A stretch of 64,000 nt of DNA, from positions 3,782,001 to 3,846,000 of the forward strand of contig NZ_CP197474.1 of assembly GCF_052180245.1 (NCBI RefSeq), written 5' to 3'. The DNA is from Parapusillimonas sp013416435 (GTDB lineage: Bacteria > Pseudomonadota > Gammaproteobacteria > Burkholderiales > Burkholderiaceae_B). Positions 23,241 to 33,131 of this stretch are shown here, piece by piece (the first letter of the stretch is position 1; every line of letters starts with the position of its first letter). Made by a program: the position numbers and the translations under genes. The notes under the pieces are model-generated. The model was not told where the DNA came from. It ran no database searches and worked only from the letters and a program-made list of their open reading frames with translations.

Positions 23241-25696
23241 GACAGGTTCTCCTGTGGGTGGGAAGGAACGGCGGTGACTGAGGATGCGAAGCCGGGAAAC
23301 CCAGGCAACAGATCTGCGGCCCAATCCAGGCCGCGATGGCGCAACCAGCCGCCCGCAAACCCAGGTACGCCGGCGTCCTGCAGAATGCGGTCGATATCTC
23401 GCTGATCCTCTGGGGTAGACGCTCCGGCAAAGGCCAGCGTGGCCGGCCCCAGATCAAGGTCGAACAGACGATTGCCCAAGCGGGATTGGTAGTAGTAGTC
23501 GCGCTTGGGTTGAGCGGTTGCCACAATCTCGATCTGCCGGCTGTTCAGGCCAAAGCCTTCATAGATCGAGCGAATCTGCGGCTCGGTTGCCTGCGGGTTG
23601 GGCAAGAAAATGCGGCTGGCGCAGCTTTCAATAATCGCGGGCGCAATGCTCGAATCCTTGATGTCAGCCAGCGACTGCGTGGCAAAGATCACCGAGACAT
23701 TCTTCTTGCGCAGGGTCTTCAACCATTGCCGGATGCGGGCGGCAAAGGACGGTTCATCCAGAAACAGCCACGCTTCATCCAGAATCAGAAGGGTTGGCGC
23801 ACCATCGAAACGCTCATCAAACCGGGCAAACAGATAGCGCAGTACCGCCTGCACGGCGGCGGGACTATGCATCAGCTCTTCCATCTCAAAGCCCTGCACG
23901 TCGGCCCTGCCCAGCCGGTCATGATCAGCGTCCAGCAGCTTGCCGTGCGCGCCGCCCAGCACATAGGGCGCAAGCGCCTGGCGCAGCATGTTCGATTGCA
24001 GCAGTACGGAAAAGCCCGTCAACGTACGCTGCTCCACCGGCGCACCCGCCAAGCTCCCCAGCGCCGACCAGATAGCGGCTTTGTCGTCGGGGCTAACGGC
24101 CATGCCTTCGTGCTGCAAACGGCCTTCAATCCATTCCGCCACCCAGGTGCGGTAACCTTCGTGGTCAATGCGTGCCAACGGCTGAAAGGCAATCTCGCCA
24201 TCATTGCCAAGGTCATAGTGCTCGCCCGCCAGACCCAGAATGGTGGCGCGCATCGAGCGGCCCATGTCGAAAGCAAAGATGCGTGAACCGGGATACCGAC
24301 GAAATTGCTTGGCCAGGACGGCCAGCAATACCGACTTGCCCATGCCGGTCGGCCCGGCGACCAGGGTATGGCCCACATCGCCGATATGCGTCACCAGCCG
24401 GAATGGCGTCGCGCCTTCGGTGCGCGTGACAATGAGCGGCGGCCCATCCAGATGCTCGTTCTTCTGTGGCCCAGCCCACACTGCCGACACTGGCATCATG
24501 TGAGCCAGATTCAATGTAGACACAATAGGCTGGCGCACGTTGGCATAGGCATTGCCGGGAATGGATGACAGCCAGGCATCCACGGCGTTCAGCGTCTCGG
24601 GAATGGTCACGAAGCCTCGGCCCTGAATGACGCGCTCGACCAGCCGCAGTTTTTCATCGGCTACGGCAGGGTCGGCATCCAGCACCATCACGGTAGTGGT
24701 GACATAGCCAAAGGCAACTTGGTCGCTGCCCAACTCCTGCAGAGCGGCATCCGCATCGGCGGCCTTGTTGCTGGCATCGGTATCGACCAGCGGCGACTCC
24801 TGTTGGAAAATCGTTTCCCGTAGCAGCGCCACGACGTTCTTGCGCTTGGCGAACCATTGACGACGCAGGCGGCGCAGCTCCTTTTCCGCCTCGGCTTTGT
24901 CCATGCACAGAAAGCGCGTGCTCCAGCGATAAGCAAAGCCAAGCCGGTTCAGGTCATCCAAAATGCCCGGCCAGGTGGAAGTCGGAAAACCTCGCACCGA
25001 TACCACGCGCAGATGCACATCGCCCAACGTCGGTGCCAGCCCACCCACCAACGCGGAGTCGGTCAGTAGCGCATCAAGGTGAAACGGGACTTCCGGCACA
25101 CCGATGCAGTAACGCCGTGTCGAGATAGTGGAATGCAGGTAGGTCAACGTCTGGCTATCGTCCAGCCAGGAAATTTCCGGCATGACGCCATCGAGCAGGT
25201 CAAAGACGCGATCCGTTTCCGCCACGAATGCGGCCAGGCGCTCGCGCCAGTCCACACCTTCGGAGGGACGGTTCTCGTACAGCAGCCCCGCCGCGCGAGC
25301 ACGGGATTCCTCGGGCGGCAGAAACACCAGCGTCAGGTGATAGCCGCTTTCAAAGTGGTTGCCCGCCTGCTCGAAGGCGGCGCGGCGCTCCTGATCGACC
25401 AGCCAGGACAGGGCTTCAGGGAAGTCCGAATGGGGATAATCCGCCGCTGCACGGCGTTCGGCTTCAATGAACAACGCCCAGCCCGACCCCAGGCGGCGCA
25501 GTGCATTGTTCAAGCGGGCCGACGTGGCAATCAGTTCGCCTTGCGTCGCGCTATCCAAGTCCGGCCCGCGAAAGCGTGCCGTGCGCTGAAAGGAACCGTC
25601 CTTGTTCAGCACCACGCCCGGCGCAATCAGTCCCGCCCAGGGCAGCCAATCTGCCAATAAGGCGGGACGCTGACGGTATTCGGCAAGGTTCAGCAT
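23237..25696 (-). CDS. trbE: TrbE (VirB4) conjugation ATPase
   Basis: An 819-residue VirB4-type ATPase. The N-terminal CagE/TrbE/VirB domain is followed by a RecA-like ATPase domain with Walker A GPTGMGKS (about residue 460) and Walker B LLILDEAWLFLDEP. It energises pilus assembly and DNA transfer at the inner membrane. The start at 25696 (MLNLAEYRQRP) is the family start; the frame continues open into trbD. Stop overlaps trbJ start. Confidence 0.94.
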   Translation of the reverse strand: MLNLAEYRQRPALLADWLPWAGLIAPGVVLNKDGSFQRTARFRGPDLDSATQGELIATSARLNNALRRLGSGWALFIEAERRAAADYPHSDFPEALSWLVDQERRAAFEQAGNHFESGYHLTLVFLPPEESRARAAGLLYENRPSEGVDWRERLAAFVAETDRVFDLLDGVMPEISWLDDSQTLTYLHSTISTRRYCIGVPEVPFHLDALLTDSALVGGLAPTLGDVHLRVVSVRGFPTSTWPGILDDLNRLGFAYRWSTRFLCMDKAEAEKELRRLRRQWFAKRKNVVALLRETIFQQESPLVDTDASNKAADADAALQELGSDQVAFGYVTTTVMVLDADPAVADEKLRLVERVIQGRGFVTIPETLNAVDAWLSSIPGNAYANVRQPIVSTLNLAHMMPVSAVWAGPQKNEHLDGPPLIVTRTEGATPFRLVTHIGDVGHTLVAGPTGMGKSVLLAVLAKQFRRYPGSRIFAFDMGRSMRATILGLAGEHYDLGNDGEIAFQPLARIDHEGYRTWVAEWIEGRLQHEGMAVSPDDKAAIWSALGSLAGAPVEQRTLTGFSVLLQSNMLRQALAPYVLGGAHGKLLDADHDRLGRADVQGFEMEELMHSPAAVQAVLRYLFARFDERFDGAPTLLILDEAWLFLDEPSFAARIRQWLKTLRKKNVSVIFATQSLADIKDSSIAPAIIESCASRIFLPNPQATEPQIRSIYEGFGLNSRQIEIVATAQPKRDYYYQSRLGNRLFDLDLGPATLAFAGASTPEDQRDIDRILQDAGVPGFAGGWLRHRGLDWAADLLPGFPGFASSVTAVPSHPQENLS

Positions 25697-25707
25697 GGCG
25701 TCATCCT

Positions 25708-25992
25708 CTACACGTCCAGCAGCGGTTTGTGCTTGATGTGGCGCGCGAACACCTGCATGAACTGCGGATCCACCCGCGCACCCCATACCGCCAGAGAATG
25801 GCCTACGATCCAGAGCACCACGCCAGGAATCCACAATTGCAGGCCCAGCCCCACGGCGGCGGCCAGCGTGCCGTTGGCAATGGCCATAGTGCGCGGCGCG
25901 CCACCCATCAAAATCGGCTCGGTGAGTGAACGGTGCAGCGGAATCTCAAAGCCAGGGGCGAAGCTGGATGGGCCTTCGGTGCCGGTATTCAT
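25708..25992 (-). CDS. trbD: TrbD (VirB3) membrane protein
   Basis: A 94-residue VirB3-type protein with the family's FEIPLHRSLTEPILMGGAPR motif followed by two membrane helices. It works with TrbE in pilus assembly. The ATG at 25992 overlaps the trbC stop by 4 bp, and trbE follows after 11 bp. Confidence 0.92.
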   Translation of the reverse strand: MNTGTEGPSSFAPGFEIPLHRSLTEPILMGGAPRTMAIANGTLAAAVGLGLQLWIPGVVLWIVGHSLAVWGARVDPQFMQVFARHIKHKPLLDV

Positions 25993-26366
25993 ACGACGGC
26001 CCCGCCGGAGAATGAAAAGAACGAGAGGAAGAACGAAGATGCAGCGAACGCAATGGACAGGCCGAAGACAATTTGAATCAGCTTGCGAAAGCCGCCGCTG
26101 GTGTCGCCAAAGGCCAGCGCCAGGCCCGTGGCAATAATGATGATGACGGCAACGATGCGCGCCACCGGCCCTTGGATGGACTCCAGAATGGATTGCAGCG
26201 GCCCTTCCCAAGGCATGGAGGAACCAGCGGCGTGTGCTGCGCCGGCCAGGAGCATCAACATCATGGCCAACAGCAACCCTTGCGCGGCATGCCAGACAAG
26301 CAGACGCAGGCGGTTCATAGTAGAAAGCGGAATCACGGAAATACGAAATACATCAGCAGGCGTCAT
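25989..26366 (-). CDS. trbC: TrbC (VirB2) pilin
   Basis: A 125-residue pilin precursor with a long leader peptide (cleavage likely after AGAAHAA, about residue 47) and two hydrophobic segments in the mature part (VARIVAVIIIIATGLALAFG and IVFGLSIAFAASSFFLSFF). This is the VirB2/TrbC pattern; RP4 TrbC is made into a cyclic pilin by the TraF peptidase, and a TraF is encoded further along this element. The ATG at 26366 overlaps the trbB stop; a later start at 26318 (MNRLRLLVW) would shorten the leader. Confidence 0.9.
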   Translation of the reverse strand: MTPADVFRISVIPLSTMNRLRLLVWHAAQGLLLAMMLMLLAGAAHAAGSSMPWEGPLQSILESIQGPVARIVAVIIIIATGLALAFGDTSGGFRKLIQIVFGLSIAFAASSFFLSFFSFSGGAVV

Positions 26367-27415
26367 GGCTGTTCTCCAAGGGCGTCAGGGGATAGGAAAT
26401 TCGCTGTAGCCGATACAGCATCGGCAACAGGCGACCGTGCAGAAAGCGGTGCTGCCAAGGCATCCGCCAGGTGATAGCCCGCCGCATCGAAGCCCATGAC
26501 GCGGGCAATACTGTCAACACGGCGCTTGCGGCCCCGTCCGGCGATGTAGATCACGACGTTGACTGCCTCGGCAATCAGCGCCCGGGGCGGATTCACTGCC
26601 ACTTCCAAAATCAGTTGCTCCAGGCGCAGCAGCGCACCCACGGCAGAGCCGGCGTGAATGGTGGCGATGCCGCCAGGGTGACCCGTGCCCCAGACCTTGA
26701 TGAGATCCAGGGCTTCGCCGCCACGCACTTCGCCGACCACCACGCGGTCGGGGCGCAAGCGCATCGTGGCGCGCACCAGTTCCCGCATTGACACCACCCC
26801 AGCACGGGTGCGCAGCGGAACATGGTCGCGGGCGGCGCATTGCAGTTCGATGGTGTCTTCGAGCACCAGCACCCGGTCGCCCGTGGCAGCGATCTCGGCC
26901 AGCAAGGCATTGGCAAGCGTGGTTTTGCCGGTACTGGTGCCGCCGGCGATCAGGATGTTCTGGCGCTCACGTACCGCACGCCGCAGAAATTCCGCCTGGT
27001 CGGCAGTGAGGATGCCATCGGCCACATAGCGATCCAGGCTGAGAATGCTTACGGCCCGCTTGCGCAGCGCGAAGGCCGGGCCGGGTGCGGCGGGCGGCAA
27101 GACGCCCTCGAAGCGTTCGCCCGTCTCGGGCAATTCAGCGCTCAAGAGCGGCTGGCCGCGATGCACTTCCGCGCCGACATGGGCCGCGACCAGACGAATG
27201 ATGCGTTCGCCATCGGCTTCAGGCAGTTCAACGCCCAACGGCGTGCGGCCCATAGAGAGCCGATCCACCCAAAGGCTGCGGTCGGGGTTGAGCATGATTT
27301 CCACCACGTCTGGGTCTTCCAGCGCGGCGGCGATCAGCGGCCCCATGGCCGTGCGTAGCATCTGGATACGACGATCCAATGACGTGGACAAAGAAGACTT
27401 GGGAACGGCACTCAT
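26363..27415 (-). CDS. trbB: TrbB (VirB11) conjugation ATPase
   Basis: A 350-residue hexameric VirB11-type ATPase with Walker A GGTSTGKTT, an Asp box (VLEDTIELQC), VVGEVRGGEALDLIKVWGTGHPGG and a late His motif. It sits at the cytoplasmic face of the secretion channel and switches between pilus building and DNA transfer. Overlaps of 4 bp join it to the CopG-like gene before it and to trbC after it. Confidence 0.94.
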   Translation of the reverse strand: MSAVPKSSLSTSLDRRIQMLRTAMGPLIAAALEDPDVVEIMLNPDRSLWVDRLSMGRTPLGVELPEADGERIIRLVAAHVGAEVHRGQPLLSAELPETGERFEGVLPPAAPGPAFALRKRAVSILSLDRYVADGILTADQAEFLRRAVRERQNILIAGGTSTGKTTLANALLAEIAATGDRVLVLEDTIELQCAARDHVPLRTRAGVVSMRELVRATMRLRPDRVVVGEVRGGEALDLIKVWGTGHPGGIATIHAGSAVGALLRLEQLILEVAVNPPRALIAEAVNVVIYIAGRGRKRRVDSIARVMGFDAAGYHLADALAAPLSARSPVADAVSATANFLSPDALGEQP

Positions 27416-27876
27416 GAGACACGCTCCTGCGCTTCGAAATGCGCTGGCGCGTCATCCATCCGTATCGGCTCGGGGTGCAACTCTTCCACCACGTCGCGCA
27501 CCAGGCTGCGACCGCGCAGCAGGTGGCGGCCAAGCTGTTCGACGAACTGCTCAAAGCGCGCTTTGCCTTGGGCGCGGGCCGCCTCCTGATGGGCCTCGGG
27601 CACCGGCGTACTGACCGTCAGGTAATAGCGCACGAACAGCGCCAGCGTTTCGATCTGGATGTTTTGGTCACGCTCCAGACGCTCGAACTGGCGTGACAGG
27701 CGATCAAGTCGCTTGGCCATCGCCGCTTCGCGCTGGTCGCCGGCATCGGGCGAGAGCCAGGATGCCAAGGCGGCCGCCACGATGGAGGATTTGGACACCC
27801 TTTTCTTGGCCGCCAGCTCATCCAGGCGCTTGGCGTGTTCAGGGTGGATAAAGAGGTTCAGGCGATATCGGCTCAT
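27412..27876 (-). CDS. CopG-like ribbon-helix-helix protein between traG and trbB
   Basis: A 154-residue protein with an N-terminal ribbon-helix-helix motif (RYRLNLFIHPEHAKRLDELAAKKRVSKSSIVAAAL) and a long helical C-terminal part. Its place, overlapping traG and trbB by 4 bp each, is conserved in Tn4371-like ICEs. It may be an autoregulator of the transfer operon or an accessory factor for the coupling protein; neither is shown by the sequence. Confidence 0.85.
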   Translation of the reverse strand: MSRYRLNLFIHPEHAKRLDELAAKKRVSKSSIVAAALASWLSPDAGDQREAAMAKRLDRLSRQFERLERDQNIQIETLALFVRYYLTVSTPVPEAHQEAARAQGKARFEQFVEQLGRHLLRGRSLVRDVVEELHPEPIRMDDAPAHFEAQERVS

Positions 27877-29888
27877 AACTGGATTCCGTCATCAGGGTCG
27901 AGGGCAGCCATGCGCGCCACACGCTGCATGGCCGGATCAAGCTGGCGGGGAAGAACAGGCGGCAGGTCGTCGTCATCGAGCAGCGCCAGGTCGCTGGCCG
28001 GGTAGTCCGGCTGCGGGCTGTAGGCAACGGCCTCCGATAACTCGGGCTGATGACGCGGGCCGCCGTCGTCGGCGGTGCCCGCCATGCCCTCGCTGTCCGT
28101 TGAGGCGGGCGCAACAGGAACAGCCGGAATCGACAGACCACTCCAGTCGTCAGGGCGGGCCGGTGGCGCATCCGCATAGCGTCCGGCGGCGAGCACGGGC
28201 GGGGGCAGCACGCGGTGCTTGAAGTTGGCATCCAGGTAGTAACGCAGCTTCTTCGCCTTGATCGGCGCCACGCTGGACACCATCACCACGGCCTCATCGG
28301 GCGGAAGCTGCATCACCTCGCCGGGGGTCAAGAGCGGCCGCGCTGTTTCCTGGCGCGACACCATGAGGTGCCCTAGCCAAGGTGCAAGGCGATGGCCAGC
28401 ATAGTTGCGCTGCGTCCGCAGTTCGGTAGCGGTGCCCAGGGTTTCGGAAATCCGCTTGGCGGTGCGCTCATCATTAGTGGCGAAGGTCACGCGCACATGG
28501 CAGTTGTCCAGAATGGAATGGTTCTGGCCGTAGGCTTTGTCGATCTGGTTCAGCGACTGCGAGATCAGAAAACTGCGGATGCCGTAACCCGCCATGAAGG
28601 CCAGCGCCGTCTCAAAGAAATCCAGACGGCCCAGCGCCGGGAACTCATCGAGCATCAGCAGCAGCTTGTGGCGGCGCTCGATACCGTCGGAACCGTCGAG
28701 CGATTCCGTCAACCGGCGTCCGACCTGATTGAGAATCAGGCGAATCAGCGGCTTGGTGCGACTGATGTCGGATGGCGGCACTACCAGATAGAGCGATACT
28801 GGATGGTCGGAAGCAATCAGATCCGCGATGCGCCAATCGCAGCGCGAGGTAACTTCGGCTACTGTGGGGTCGCGGTATAAACCGAGGAACGACATGGCGG
28901 TGGACAGCACACCCGAACGTTCGTTATCCGATTTGTTGAGCACCTCACGGGCGGCGGAGGCCACCACAGGATGCGGTCTGCCTTCATCCCCATCCGGGCC
29001 CAGGTGCGGGGTCGTCATCATCCGGTGCAAGGTCAGCTCGAACGGACACGCCGGATCACTGAGAAAATTGGCAACGCCGCGCAGCGTCTTGTCTTCACCG
29101 GCATAGAGCACATGCAGGATGGCGCCCACCAACAACGCGTGACTGGTCTTTTCCCAATGGTTGCGACGCTCCAATGCACCTTCGGGGTCAACCAGAATGT
29201 CGGCAATGTTCTGCACATCGCGCACTTCATGCGCGCCGCGCCGGACTTCCAGCAGCGGGTTGTAGCCTGCGGATTGGCTATCTGTGGGGTTGAACAGCAA
29301 GCAGTGCGAGAAGCGCGCACGCCAGCCGGCGGTGATCTGCCAGTTCTCGCCCTTGATGTCGTGAATGACGGTCGACGCCGGCCAGGACAGTAAGGTAGGC
29401 ACTACCAGGCCCACGCCTTTGCCCGAACGCGTGGGTGCAAAGGCCAGCACATGCTCCGGCCCTTCGTGACGCAGATACTGCCCCTCATGCTGACCCAGGA
29501 AGACGCCGACAGGTTGGGTCAATCTGGCTTCGCGGATGTCGCGAGTCTCGGCCCAGCGTGCCGAACCGTAGGTGGTGACCAGCCGCGCCTGGCGCGAACG
29601 CCAGATCGACATGCCGATGGCGACCACCACGGCAACCAGGCCACTGCCGCCTGCGATCACACCGCCGGTATTGAAGACCTCCGACGCGTAGGCGTCGAAG
29701 AAGAACCACCACTCGAACAGGCGCCAGGGGTGATAGATCGGCGTACCGTAGAAATCAAACCACGGCGAGCCCAGGCGTAGCTGATAACCCAGGGCGGCAG
29801 CTGTCCATTGTGTGGCGCTCCACACTCCGGCGATCACGATGCCGAATACGACGGCGATCTGCCCGAACAGTACGTTCGTCCCTTGCAT
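27873..29888 (-). CDS. traG: TraG (VirD4) type IV coupling protein
   Basis: A 671-residue coupling protein with N-terminal membrane helices (about residues 8-30 and 75-95) and a RecA-like ATPase domain with Walker A TRSGKGVGLVVPTLL and Walker B LLMLDEFPALGRL. It brings the relaxase-DNA complex to the secretion channel. It is the first gene of the trb operon; the 230 bp before it hold the operon's promoter region and the terminator of eexN. Confidence 0.94.
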   Translation of the reverse strand: MQGTNVLFGQIAVVFGIVIAGVWSATQWTAAALGYQLRLGSPWFDFYGTPIYHPWRLFEWWFFFDAYASEVFNTGGVIAGGSGLVAVVVAIGMSIWRSRQARLVTTYGSARWAETRDIREARLTQPVGVFLGQHEGQYLRHEGPEHVLAFAPTRSGKGVGLVVPTLLSWPASTVIHDIKGENWQITAGWRARFSHCLLFNPTDSQSAGYNPLLEVRRGAHEVRDVQNIADILVDPEGALERRNHWEKTSHALLVGAILHVLYAGEDKTLRGVANFLSDPACPFELTLHRMMTTPHLGPDGDEGRPHPVVASAAREVLNKSDNERSGVLSTAMSFLGLYRDPTVAEVTSRCDWRIADLIASDHPVSLYLVVPPSDISRTKPLIRLILNQVGRRLTESLDGSDGIERRHKLLLMLDEFPALGRLDFFETALAFMAGYGIRSFLISQSLNQIDKAYGQNHSILDNCHVRVTFATNDERTAKRISETLGTATELRTQRNYAGHRLAPWLGHLMVSRQETARPLLTPGEVMQLPPDEAVVMVSSVAPIKAKKLRYYLDANFKHRVLPPPVLAAGRYADAPPARPDDWSGLSIPAVPVAPASTDSEGMAGTADDGGPRHQPELSEAVAYSPQPDYPASDLALLDDDDLPPVLPRQLDPAMQRVARMAALDPDDGIQL

Positions 29889-30046
29889 GACCCAGCCTCC
29901 GACTTTCTTGCCTGACTTTCTCGCTCAACAGCGGCACACGAATGTGCCTGCCTATGAGGATCGGTGCCAGATCAGTGCTGGTCAAAGACTGTTATCGGGA
30001 CAATGCTGATAAAAAAAGCATCAATTCATGGAGGGGCGAATACAAA

Positions 30047-30079
30047 GAAAACGCCGCAGGCGCGGGCGCGTTACGGCGT
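30047..30079 (-). terminator. Probable rho-independent terminator after eexN
   Basis: On the minus strand, ACGCCG (30079-30074) pairs with CGGCGT (30056-30051) around a GC-rich loop and is followed by TTTTC. It lies about 45 bp beyond the eexN stop, so it may separate the LysR-eexN transcript from traG. Confidence 0.5.
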
Positions 30080-30121
30080 GTTGGTAAAGAAAAATGGGGT
30101 TCGTAGGGAAATGCCGACGAC

Positions 30122-30388
30122 TCAGAACTTAGGTAGCGTATCCGGTGGGGAGTAAGGTACGGTGCCGTCACCGTAAAAGCGCTGACGCGTTGCTTGGGCC
30201 ACCCGGTCACACAGTAGATCTTCCATATTGGTACGATCCGTCTTGCACTGCCCGCGTAGCTCTTTTAACATCGTAGGATCGGCAGCCAACTCTTGTACGG
30301 TCGGGACATCCGGCTTCTGTTCAGTCGTTTCTGACTGGCCGCAACCGCTCAGTATGACTACCAGAAAAATAAAGATGACTCGTTTCAT
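30122..30388 (-). CDS. eexN: EexN-family entry-exclusion lipoprotein
   Basis: An 88-residue lipoprotein with lipobox LSGC (about residues 14-17) and the EexN signature of two spaced cysteines in the mature part (LRGQCKTDR and DLLCDRVAQA) followed by a QRFYGDGTVPY end. EexN proteins of conjugative elements stop a cell that already holds the element from taking up another copy. Its place beside traG supports this. Confidence 0.8.
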   Translation of the reverse strand: MKRVIFIFLVVILSGCGQSETTEQKPDVPTVQELAADPTMLKELRGQCKTDRTNMEDLLCDRVAQATRQRFYGDGTVPYSPPDTLPKF

Positions 30389-30420
30389 GGCTCTATTTGC
30401 TCCTTAGAGTCGACCTCAGA

Positions 30421-31338
30421 TTACATCGGCTTGAGCTGACGGAGTATGTCAATAGCCTGCACGCGCTTGATAAAGCGGGCCAACTCATCAGAAACGTCGT
30501 CATCCCGACGCAGCAGATACGTCATTAACACCGGCGAGCGGCCCGCAAGCGGCCGTGCCACTATACCTGGCTCCCGACTTGCTGCAATATGTGGGGCGCC
30601 AGCTAGGCTGAGTGCAAAACCCGCCGACACCAATGCCATCATCAGGTCGTAAGATGCAACTCGCTCTGCGATGAGAGGCTCTACTTCGGCCTGCCGCAAC
30701 ACCCGGTCTATTTGACGAGAGAACCCTTCACACGCCAAAGGATCACACAGCACAAGTGGATACCGTAAGACTTCACTCAGAGGAATTCGCTTATAACTCA
30801 GCAACGGATGTCTCGCCGGCACGGCTACCATCAGCGGGTCGCTCCATACCGGCTCGGCAACTATGCCGTCCCCAACCTCATTGGATTGTGCAAGCCCCAC
30901 ATCGTACAAGTCTTCTTGCAGCCCTTTGAGCTGCTGCGACACAGGCACCTCGAATAGGCGGATCTCAATCTGAGGTTCCTCCTGGCGGCAGAGCGCTAAC
31001 AAGGCCGGTAAGCGTGATGGAGTAATGCCATCGGACAACGCGAAGCGCAATTGACCGTAGAAGCCATTGGCCGCCGCTTTGACACTGTCTCTGGCTTGCT
31101 CTAAGGAGACGAAGACTCGTTGTGCATGCTCCAAGAACAGTAGCCCCGCTCGGGTTAGCCGAGTGCTTCGTGTAGTTCGAGCGAACAACACCACACCCAA
31201 CTCATCTTCTAGCTCTTTGATAGCACGCGACAGGGGTGACTGCTCGATGTGGAGCCGCTCCGCGGCGCGGGCAAAATGGAGCTCTTCAGCAACCGCTAGA
31301 AAGCAACGCAGATGACGCAGTTCCACCGTACTCTCCAT
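30421..31338 (-). CDS. LysR-family regulator, possible TraR of the ICE
   Basis: A 305-residue LysR-type regulator: N-terminal helix-turn-helix (ELRHLRCFLAVAEELHFARA, LHIEQSPLSRAIKELEDELG) and a full substrate-binding domain. It lies just upstream of eexN and traG in the same direction. Tn4371-type ICEs carry a LysR-type regulator in the transfer region, so it may control conjugation. It could instead regulate the cargo operon that ends 85 bp upstream of its start. The co-inducer is unknown. Confidence 0.8.
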   Translation of the reverse strand: MESTVELRHLRCFLAVAEELHFARAAERLHIEQSPLSRAIKELEDELGVVLFARTTRSTRLTRAGLLFLEHAQRVFVSLEQARDSVKAAANGFYGQLRFALSDGITPSRLPALLALCRQEEPQIEIRLFEVPVSQQLKGLQEDLYDVGLAQSNEVGDGIVAEPVWSDPLMVAVPARHPLLSYKRIPLSEVLRYPLVLCDPLACEGFSRQIDRVLRQAEVEPLIAERVASYDLMMALVSAGFALSLAGAPHIAASREPGIVARPLAGRSPVLMTYLLRRDDDVSDELARFIKRVQAIDILRQLKPM

Positions 31339-31423
31339 TAATTAGCTTGACCAGATCCCACGAGCACTTAGCAAGTGTCGTAGTCCGTTAAAGGCGTTTT
31401 CCCCAATATCGATGTCCCGACTC

Positions 31424-33067
31424 TCAAATGCCTCCATTACTTCTGTAGCAGGACTCCGGCGCGTTCGAGTGCCTCCTGTTCGACAAGCGACGGCTATAAC
31501 GACATCGGGCAGCAATCGTCAGAAAGACCGCCACCAATATCAGCGCGGGGATATCGCCGAAGCGGGTATACGGAGTCAGGCCCGTCATACCTTGCACAGT
31601 GACCGGCAGCACACCAGAGCGGTGCGGGGGCAATGCGGCTAGAACACGGCCATGCGGATCAATAGCTGCCGTAATGCCGGTGTTGGTGGAAGTAACCATA
31701 GGTCGAGCAGTCTCAATGCTGCGCAACCGGCCAATTTGTAGATGCTGGCGAAGTGCCCACGTATCACCGAACCAGCCGAGATTGCTTATGTTGACGATAA
31801 CGCTCGCGCCTTCGTCGCTACCGGAGCTTGTGAGTAACGCCGGTAGAATTTCCGGCCCGAACACGTCCTCATAGCAAATGTTGAAAGCCAGTTGCTGCTC
31901 GCCTACCGTGAACGGAGTCTGTCGGATGGGACCACGGTCGAACTCGCCCATGGGCATGTCGAGCATCTGCACGAACCACTCAAAGCCCGGTGGCACATAT
32001 TCGCCCCATGGCACTAAGTGGCGCTTATCATAACGCTGCGGCATCGTGCCTTCTATCAACTGCTGCACCGGCGTACTAGCATCAAAGCCGATTGCACTAT
32101 TGGTATACCGAAACTCTCCGCTCGGTTGTGCGATTCGAAGAGGCGCCCCCATAGCAATCGTACTGTGCTGACGCTCGGCAATGTCGCGCCACGCTTCCCA
32201 GACATGGGTTTCGAGTTCATCCTGGAATACTGGTAGTACGGTCTCAGGCAGCACGATTAGATCGGGAGCTGGTTCGTCAGGAAGAGGCGGTTTCGCCGCA
32301 AGCTGCAAGTGTCTGGCAACGCCCAGTTCAAGCAATGCCGGATCAAACTTCTGAGACTGCTCAATATTGCCTTGAACTAGCCGAATATTCAATGGCTTAC
32401 CTTCGGCCCAAGACCATTCGACATGAGTCAAAAGCTCGCCCACGCCAACTGCAACTAGTAGCCCGGATAGCGTGAAAATGGTAGGCCGGCGCAAAGAAGC
32501 AGGAAACGAACAAAGAGTAGCCAGTGCAGCCGCTACGAACGCAGCTGACAGCGCGGTACCATGCACGCCCAGGACTGTCGCCCATCCTGCCAGCGGGCTA
32601 TCAACATGAGCGTAGCCGATATTCAGCCATGGGAACCCGGAAAAGGCCACAGCGCGCAGCCACTCCATACTTGCCCATGCTCCCGACCAAGCCAAAGCAC
32701 TCATTAGTGGCGCTGTGCGCAAAGACGATGGCCGCAACCAAGAAAAAATTGCACATGCTATACCGGTAAATAAAGCCAGAAAGGCCGATAACGCAATTAC
32801 ACCAGCAGCAGCCAGCGTAGCGGAAAGACCTCCATAGTGATTCATGCTAATAAAGAGCCAGTACAAACCGACTCCAAAGCTCACCGCGCCGAACCACCAA
32901 CCCCGTATGGCAGCTTGTTTAAGCGACTTGGCATCGCCAACGACGCGCACAAGCACCGCCAAAGATGCGATCTGTACAATCGCCAACGACCAGGAAGGCA
33001 GCGGGCCGACCGCGAATGTCATTGCGTGTACGCCACCAGACAGGGTCAACACCGTAGCGGAACGCAA
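31424..33067 (-). CDS. lnt: Apolipoprotein N-acyltransferase (Lnt)
   Basis: An Lnt-like membrane enzyme of about 547 residues that adds the third acyl chain to lipoproteins. The multi-helix N-terminal part is followed by a periplasmic nitrilase domain with the catalytic triad visible: Glu in VLPETVLP, Lys in YDKRHLVPWGEY and Cys in ICYEDVFG. The N-terminus is uncertain. The frame is open to 33337, the first ATG within the domain (33022) would cut the first helix, and a TTG at 33067 keeps it, so I use that. It is the last gene of the leftward cargo operon and a probable extra copy to a chromosomal lnt. Confidence 0.82.
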   Translation of the reverse strand: MRSATVLTLSGGVHAMTFAVGPLPSWSLAIVQIASLAVLVRVVGDAKSLKQAAIRGWWFGAVSFGVGLYWLFISMNHYGGLSATLAAAGVIALSAFLALFTGIACAIFSWLRPSSLRTAPLMSALAWSGAWASMEWLRAVAFSGFPWLNIGYAHVDSPLAGWATVLGVHGTALSAAFVAAALATLCSFPASLRRPTIFTLSGLLVAVGVGELLTHVEWSWAEGKPLNIRLVQGNIEQSQKFDPALLELGVARHLQLAAKPPLPDEPAPDLIVLPETVLPVFQDELETHVWEAWRDIAERQHSTIAMGAPLRIAQPSGEFRYTNSAIGFDASTPVQQLIEGTMPQRYDKRHLVPWGEYVPPGFEWFVQMLDMPMGEFDRGPIRQTPFTVGEQQLAFNICYEDVFGPEILPALLTSSGSDEGASVIVNISNLGWFGDTWALRQHLQIGRLRSIETARPMVTSTNTGITAAIDPHGRVLAALPPHRSGVLPVTVQGMTGLTPYTRFGDIPALILVAVFLTIAARCRYSRRLSNRRHSNAPESCYRSNGGI

Positions 33068-33131
33068 ATACCCGACCGGGAAGGAGGCTGACTTTATGCT
33101 TGGGAACACGCTATGCCAGATGGACAAGCTA

